Assembly: GCF_032854445.1 (NCBI RefSeq)
Contig: NC_088295.1
Span: forward strand, 95,847,805 to 95,907,804
DNA length: 60,000 nt
Direction: 5' to 3'
Origin: Liolophura sinensis
Lineage: Eukaryota > Mollusca > Polyplacophora > Chitonida > Chitonidae
Positions within the stretch are counted from its first letter, which is position 1; every line of letters begins with the position of its first letter. Shown here in pieces: positions 41,001-50,000 of the stretch. Under the pieces are notes generated by a model. The model was not told the origin of the DNA. It ran no database searches and worked only from the letters and a program-made list of their open reading frames with translations. A program made the translations under genes and the position numbers.

Positions 41001-44000
41001 ACCAGTGATCTCATAACATCAACACAGTAATGGATGTGACGTCACTCACCAGTGATCTCATAACATCAACACAGTAATGGATGTGATGTCACTCACCAGT
41101 GATCTCATAACATAAACACAGTAATGGATGTGATGTCACTCACAAGTGATCTCATAACATCAACACAGTAATGGGTGTGATGTCACTCACAAGTGATCTC
41201 ATAACATCAACACAGTAATGGGTGTGGCGTCACTCACCAGTGATCACATAACATGAACACAGTAATGGATGTGACGTCACTCACCAGTGATCTCATAACA
41301 TAAACACAGTAATGGATGTGACGTCACTCACCAGCGATCACACAACATCAACACAATAATGGATGTGACGTCACTCACCAGTGATCACATAACATCAACA
41401 CAGTAATGGATGTGGCGTCACTCACCAGTGATCTCATAACATCAACACAGTAATGGATGTGGCGTCACTCACCAGCGATCACACATCAACACAGTAATGG
41501 ATGTGACGTCACTCACCAGTGATCTCATAATATCAACACAGTAATGGATGTGACGTCACTCACCCGTGATCTCATAACATCAACACAGTAATGGATGTGG
41601 TGTCACTCACCAGTGATCTCATAACATCAACACAGTAATGGATGTGAGGTCACTCACCAGTGATCTCATAACATCAACACAGTAATGGATGTGACGTCAC
41701 TCACCAGTGATCTCATAACATCAACACAATAAGGGATGTGGCGTCACTCACCAGTGATCACATAACATCAACACAGTAATGGATGTGACGTCACTCACCA
41801 GCGATCACATAACATCAACACAGTAATGGATGTGGCGTCACTCACCAGTGATCTCATAACATCAACACAGTAATGGATGTGACGTCACTCACAAGTGATC
41901 TCATAACATCCACACAGTAATGGATGTGGCGTCACTGACCAGTGATCTCATAACATCAACACAGTAATGGATGTGACGTCACTCACCAGTGATTTCATAA
42001 CATCAACACAGTAATGGATGGGACGTCCCTCACCAGTGATTTCATAACATCAGCACAGTAATGGATGTGACGTCACTCACCAGTGATCTCATAACATCAA
42101 CACAGTAATAGCTGTGACGTCACTCACCAGTGATCTCATAACATCAACACAGCAATGGATCTGGTGTCACTCACCAGTGATCTCATAACATCAACACAGT
42201 AAAGGATGTGGCGTCACTCACCAGCGATCACACAACATCAACACAATAATGGATGTGGCGTCACCCACCAGTGATCTCATAACATCAACACAGTAATGGA
42301 TGTGGTGTCACTCATCAGCGATCACACATCAACGCAATAATGGATGTGGCTTCACTCACCAGTGATCTCATAACATCAACACAGTAATGGATGTGACGTC
42401 ACTCACCAGTGATCACATAACATCAACACAGTAATGGATGTGGTGTCACCCACCAGTGATCTCATAACATCAACACAGTAATGGATGTGACGTCACTCAC
42501 CAGCGATCACACAACATCAACACAGTAATGGATGTGACATCACTCACCAGTGATCTCATAACATCAACACAGTAATGGATGAGACGTCACTCACCACGGA
42601 TGTCTTTATATCAACACAGTATATGGATGTGAGGTCACTCATCTGTGATCTCTTGAAGGTAGCCATATAACTTAAATCAAAGTTACTGCAGGTATAATGA
42701 ATGTCACCACAGTGAGTAAGCATAGACTCCAAGTGACCCTACCTGTTTCTGTCTCAACTCCATCTTCGTTTTGGGATCTGACTTATTCCCATTTTGTTGA
42801 CTCAGGTTTTTCAGGACACAATCTTTGATGACCTCCTTCCCCATAAGGTTGTGGAGAACCATGTCCACAGCATCCTTGTCCTCCATCTCATAAATATTGC
42901 TGTATGGATCTGTAATAAGTTAACACCGGTTAGTGGATTTCCATGTCACAATCACAGGATCACTGTATGCAACATGTACATGCACTGGGATACACTAGGT
43001 ATCTGCATGTATCTGACTGAGACTGACCTTGTCACCTTTACATCTGCTAGATGGTAATCATCACAGGCTGAGAACCGCTACTGCACCAATACTGGGTCTA
43101 TAAAACAGGTGTCTAGCTTAACTCACCTGTACTCCAGTCACTGGTAGAGCTTCTGTCCCAGACACCCATGTTATCCTCCAGCCTAACTCACCTGTAGACC
43201 TGTGACTGGTACAGCCTCTGTCCCAGACGCCCAGGTTATCCTCCAGTCTAACTCACCTGTAGACCTGGGACTGGTACAGCCTCTGTCCCAAACACCCAGG
43301 TTATCCTCCAGCCTTGCTCAACTGTAGACCTGTGACTGGTACAGCCTCTGTCCCAGACACCCGGGTTATCCTCCAGCCTTGCTCAACTGTAGACCTGTGA
43401 CTGGTACAGCCTCCGTTCCATACACCCGGGTTATCCTCCAGCCTAGCTCACCTGTAGACCTGGGACAGGTAGAGCCTGTCCAAGTTATCCTCCAGCCTAA
43501 CTCACTTGTAGACCTGTAACTGGTACAGCCTCTGTCCCACAAACCCAAGTCATCCTGCAGCATAGCTCACCTACAGAACTGGGGTTGGTAGAGCCTCTGT
43601 TCCACAAACCCAAGTCATCCTCCAGCCTAACTCACCTGTAGACCTGTGACTGGTAGAGCCTCTGTCCCGTACACCCAGGTTATCCTCCAGCCCAGCTCAC
43701 CTGTAGACCTGGGACCTCCGTCCCATACACCCAGGTTATCCTGCAGCCTAGCTCACCTGTAGACCTGGGAATGATAGAGCTTTTGTTCCACAAACCCAAG
43801 TCATCCTACAGCCTAGCTCAACTGTAGACCTTGGATTGGCAGACACCCATGTTATCCTCCAGCCTAACTCAGCTGTAAACCTGTGACAGGTACAGCCTCT
43901 GTCCCAGATGCCCAGGTTATCCTCCAGCGTAGCTCACCTGTAGACCTGGGACTGGTACAGCCTCTGTCCCATACACCCAGGTTATCCTCCAACCAAGCTC

Positions 44001-47000
44001 ACCTGTAGACCTGTGACTGGTACAGCCTCTGTCCCAGACACCCAGGTTATCTTGCAGCCTTGCTCACCTGTAGACCTGTGACTGGTACAGCCTCGATCCC
44101 ATACTCCCGGGTTATCCTGCAGCCTAGCTCACCTGTAGACCTGGGAATGGTAGAGCCTCTGTTCCACAAACCCAAGTCATCCTCCAGCCTAGCTCACCTG
44201 TAGACCTTGGATTGGTAGAGCCCCTGTCCCACACACCCAGGTTATCCTCCAACCTAACTCAGCTGTAAACCTGTGACAGGCACATCCTCTGTCCCAGATG
44301 CCCAGGTTATCCTCCAGCGTAGCTCATTTGTAGACCTGGGACTGGTACAGCCTCTGTCCCATTCACCCAGGTTATCCTCCAGCCTAGCTCACCTATAGAC
44401 CTGTGACTGGTACAGCCTCTGTCCCAGACACCCACGTTATCCTGCAGCCTTGCTCACCTGTAGACCTGTGACTGTTATAGCCTCTCTGCCAGACACCCAG
44501 GTTATCCTCCAGAAGGTTGTCCCACTCTTTCTTCACCTCTGCCTCCAGTCCACTGTGGTTCCAGGCCTCATCACTTGTGTTCAGCTCAGATTCCAGCTGC
44601 ACCTTTTCATTCATCCATTGATTCAGCAATTCCTGAGCTGTTGTACAGAGAAAAGCACATGAGCTGTTTACCTGGCTTAGGGAAGCCATCTGTGTATATG
44701 TACACGTATACGAATGCATATGGACACAGACCCCCATTACAACTTGCGTTTTTCAGTAGGGACGATTGTAGTTCTGTGTATTTTAGGGTGTAAAGTCTTT
44801 TTTTGCTGCCAGCCTGCCGTTTTTGGTGTACAAGTGCATGCTTGGTATCAAAATGATGGAAATTGTCTAAGCTTTGGGCAGGTATGAGTTTTAATGGTGA
44901 AAGTTTGAAATTCTGGGCGAGAGGACACAAGGAGACAGGTGGTGATGAGGCTGCGAGTGACGTCCCCTTGGCGTTGCTAGGCACCCCTCCCACCTGCCGG
45001 CATGTAAAGGTCCAGATTTTGACGGTCAACCGATGTCAAGATTTTTTACAGCTTCTTTCTCTCAGGCTGGGCCAATGTTTGGGACTGAGGTGCAGCGCTA
45101 AACGTTAACATTGTCGCTTATGGAAAACTAATGGGGGTCTGTGGCCATATACACGTAATAATCCCATTTGGGTACAGTTGTAGGGGTACGATATATACAG
45201 CGAATAAACATCATTTAAACATATTTATTTATTTGATTGGAGTTTTACTCCGAACTCAAGCATATTTCACTTCTACGACGGCGGTCAGCATTATGGTGGG
45301 AAGAAACCCATTACCATCCGCAGGTTGCTGAAAGACCTTTCCACCTACGGCTGGAGCTCTCTAAACATATTCATCATCTCTATAGCTGAATACTGTCAGT
45401 ATGGCAGGCAGAAACACCTGTATAAGGACTTGAAACTGGAGGTTATCTCTGTTTCATGGTAACTGTAAATGAGTTAGATTATTGCCAGTGCAATTTCTGT
45501 TTTCAGTGTTTCTTAACTGTTTCCAACAGGACTTGAATGATTATAATCAGTTTACCTTCCAAAACCATTTATTTACTTGATTGGTGTTTCATGCCTCAAA
45601 AATTTTTCATTTATCTGACTGTGGTCCCAATTATGGTGGAGTAAACTGAATTCGTGCCACCACCCATACCTAATTTGACTGAATCATGTGAAATTGTGTT
45701 GAACCATCAGATCCAGTAAGGGCATGACCTGACCTTCACTGACAGTTTCACCATGATCTGATCCACTGTGATCTACTGTGATCTGACCTTCACTGAGTTT
45801 CTCTGTGATCTGACCTTCACTGACAGTTTCAAAGTAATCTGACCTTCACTGACAGTTTCAAAGTAATCTGACCTTCACTGACAGTTTCAAAGTAATCTGA
45901 CCTTCACTGACAGTTTCACTGTGATATGACCTTCACTGACCACTTCGTTGTGATCTGACCTTCACTGACAATTTCGTCATGACCTGACCTTCCCTGCCAG
46001 TTTCAATGTCACCCTGACCTTCACCGAGAGTTTCACTGTGATCTGACCCTTCCTTGACATGTTCACTGTAACCTGACCTTCATTGAGTTTCATCGTGATC
46101 TCACCTTCACTGACAGTTTCGTCATGATCCCTCAGCTGCTGTTGTGTTTCCAAAGCCTGTTGCCTCCCAAAGCCATGCTTTGTACTCCAATTCTTGTAAC
46201 CAAAAACTTCCTCTGCTGCATCATTTGAGGCATCTTCTACACGCTGTTCAACAACAAAGTAAACAGAAATTAGTCAGCACAAAAATACTTACACTAATTT
46301 CCAATCATCTCCCAGTTACAGTAATTTTCTTAAAATTACACTCCCAAAACATGTATTTTGAGAGACTAATAAACATTATATAAGTTTTGGTGCAGAAGCT
46401 AATATCTTATGAGTGGAATATCCTTCCACCTTCCAAACCAACGTCAAACACATTTCCAAGACATTCTCTCTTCCAAACCAACGTCAAAACATATTTCCAA
46501 GACATTCCACCTTCCAAACCAAACGTCAAAACACATTTCAAGACATTCACCTTCCAAACCAACGTCAAAACACATTTCCAAGACATTCTCTCTTCCAAAC
46601 CAACGTCAAAACATATTTCCAAGACATTCCACCTTCCAAACCAACGTCAAAACACATTTCCAAGACATTCCACCTTCCAAACCAACGTCAAAACACATTT
46701 CCAAGACATTCTCTCTTCCAAACCAACCTCAAAACACATTTCCAAGACATTCCACCTTCCAAACCAACGTCAAAACACATTTCCAAGACATTCTCTCTTC
46801 CAAAACCAACCTCAAAACACATTTCCAAGACATTCCACCTTCCAAACCAACGTCAAAACACATTTCCAAGACATTCCACCTTCCAAACCAACGTCAAAAC
46901 ACATTTCCAAGACATTCTCTCTCCAAACCAACCTCAAAACACATTTCCAAGACATTCTCTCTTCCAAACCAACGTCAAAACACATTTCCAAGATATTCTC

Positions 47001-50000
47001 TCTTCCAAACCAACCTCAAAACACATTTCCAAGATATTCTCTCTTCCAAACCAACGTCAAAACATATTTCAAGACATTTCACCTTTCAAACCAACCTCAA
47101 AACACATTTCCAAGACATTCTCCCTTCCAAACCAACCTCAAAACACATTTCCAAGACATTCTCCTTCCAAACAACGTCAAAACACATTTCCAAGACATTC
47201 TCCCTTCCAAACCAACCTCAAAACACATTTCAAAGACATTCCACCTTCCAAACCAACCTCAAAACACATTTCCAAGACATTCCACCTTCCAAACCAACGT
47301 CAAAACACATTTCCAAGACATTCTCCCTTCCAAACCAACCTCAAAACACATTTCAAAGACATTCCACCTTCCAAACCAACCTCAAAACACGTTTCCAAGA
47401 CATTCTCCCTTCCAAACCAATGTCAAGACACATTTCAAAGATATTCCACCTTTCAAACCAACGTCAAAACACATTTCCAAGACATTCCACCTTCGTAACC
47501 AATGTCAAAACACATTTCCAAGATATTCCACCCTTCCAAACCAACGTCAAAACACATTTCCAAGACATTCTCTCTTCCAAACCAACGTCAAAACATATTT
47601 CAAAGACATTTCACCTTTCAAACCAACGTCAAAACACATTTCCAAGACATTCCACCTTCTACACCAATGTCAAAACACATTTCCAAGACATTCTACTTTC
47701 CAAACCAATGTCAAAACACACTTCCAAGACATTCTACCATCCAAACCAATGTCAAAAACACATTTCCAAGACATTCTCTTTTCCAAACCGACGTCAAAAC
47801 ACATTTCCAAGACATTCCACCTTCTAAACCAATGTCAAAACACATTTCAAAGACATTCTCCCTTCCAAACCGACGTCAAAACACATTTCCAAGACATTCC
47901 ACCATCCAAACCAATGTCAAAACACATTTCCAAGACATTCTCCCTTCCAAACCAATGTCAAAACACATTTCCAAGACATTCCACCTTCTAAACCAATGTC
48001 AAAACACATTTCCAAGACATTCCACCTTCTAAATCAACGTTAAAACACATTTCTAAAACATTCTCCCTTCCAAACCAAAGTCAAAACACATTTTCAAGAC
48101 ATTCCACCTTCTAAACCAATGTCAAAAACACATTTCCAAGACATTCCACCTTCCAAACCAATGTCAAAACACATTTCCAAGACATTCCACCATCCAAACC
48201 AATGTCAAAACACATTTCCAAGACATTCCACCATCCAAACCAATGTCAAAAACACATTTCCAAGACATTCCACCTTCCAAACCACGTCAAAACACATTTC
48301 CAAGACACTCTCCCTTCTAAACCGATGTCAAAATACATTTCCAAGACTTTCCACCTTCCAAACCGACGTCAAAACACATTTCCAAGACATTTCACCTTCA
48401 AAACCAACATCAAAACACATTTCAAAGACATTCTCCCTTCCAAACCAATGTCCAAACACATTTCCAAGAATGAATGAACGATATTTCAGCCATATCGTGG
48501 CGACATTTCCAAGACATTCCACCTTCTAAACCAACGTCAAAACACATTTCCAAGACATTCCACCATCCAAACCGACGTCAAAACACATTTCCAAGATATT
48601 CCACCTACATCAAAACACATTTCCAAGACATTCCACCTATGTCAAAACACATTTCCAAGACATTCCACCATTCAAACCAATGTCAAAACACATTTCCAAG
48701 ATATTCCACCAACGTCAAAACACATTTCCATGACATTCCACCATCCAAACCCACATCAAAACACATTTCCAAGACATTCCACCTTTCAAACCAACGTCAA
48801 AACACATTTCCAAGACATTCCACCTTCTAAACCAACGTCAAAACACATTTCCAAGACATGCTACTTTCCAAACCAACGTAAAAACACATTTCCAAGACAT
48901 GCTTCCTTCCAAACTGATGTCAAAACACATTTCCAAGACATTCCACCTTCCACACCGATGTCAAAACACATTTGCAAGATATTCTCTGTTCCAAACCAAC
49001 GTTAAAACACACTTCAAAGACATGCTACTTTCCAAACCAACGTAAAAACACATTTCCAAGACATGCTTCCTTCCAAACCGATGTCAAAACACATTTCCAA
49101 GATATTCTCTCCTCCAAACCAACGTCAAAACACATTGCCAAGACCTTCTCCCTTCCAAACCAACGTCAAAACACATTTCAAGACATTCCACCTTCCAAAC
49201 CGACATCAAAACACATTTCCAAGACATTTCACCTTCCAAACCGACATCAAAACACATTTCCAAGACATGCTACCTTCCAAACCAACGTCAAAACACATTT
49301 CCAAGACATTCCACCTTCCAAACCAACGTCAAAACACATTTCCAAGACATTCTCCCTTCCAAAAAACGTCAAAACACATTTTCAAGACATTCTGTCTTCC
49401 AAACCAATGTCAAAACAAATTTCCAAGACATTCTACTTTCCACACCAACATCAAAACACATTTCCAAGACATGCTACCTTCCAATCCAATGCCAAAACAC
49501 ATTTCAAAGACATTCCACCATTCAAACCGACGTCAAAACACATTTCCAAAACATTCCACAATTCAAACCAACGTCAAAACACATTTCCAAGACATTCCAC
49601 CTTCCAAACCAATGTCAAAACACATTTCCAGGAGATTCCACCTTCCAAACCAATGTCAAAACAAATTTCCAAAATATTCCACCTACGTCAAAACACATTT
49701 CCAAGACATTCCACCTTTCAAACCAACGTCAAAACACATTTCCAAGACATTTCACCTACGTCAAAACATATTTCCAATGGCATTCCACCTTCCAAACTAG
49801 CATCAAAACACATTTCAAAGACATTCTCCCTTCCAAACCAATGTCCAAACACATTTCCAAAACATTCCACCTTCTAAACCAACGTTAAAACACATTTCCA
49901 AGACATTCCACCTTCTAAACCAATGTCAAAACACATTTCCAAGACATTCCAGTATCCAAACCAATGTCAAAACACATTTCCAAGATATTCCACCATCCAA

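Noticed and set aside
46387-47991. 534-codon plus-strand ORF as a repeat protein gene
   Set aside because: It lies wholly in a 41-bp array within an intron, other frames are equally open, and no splice or start context is present.
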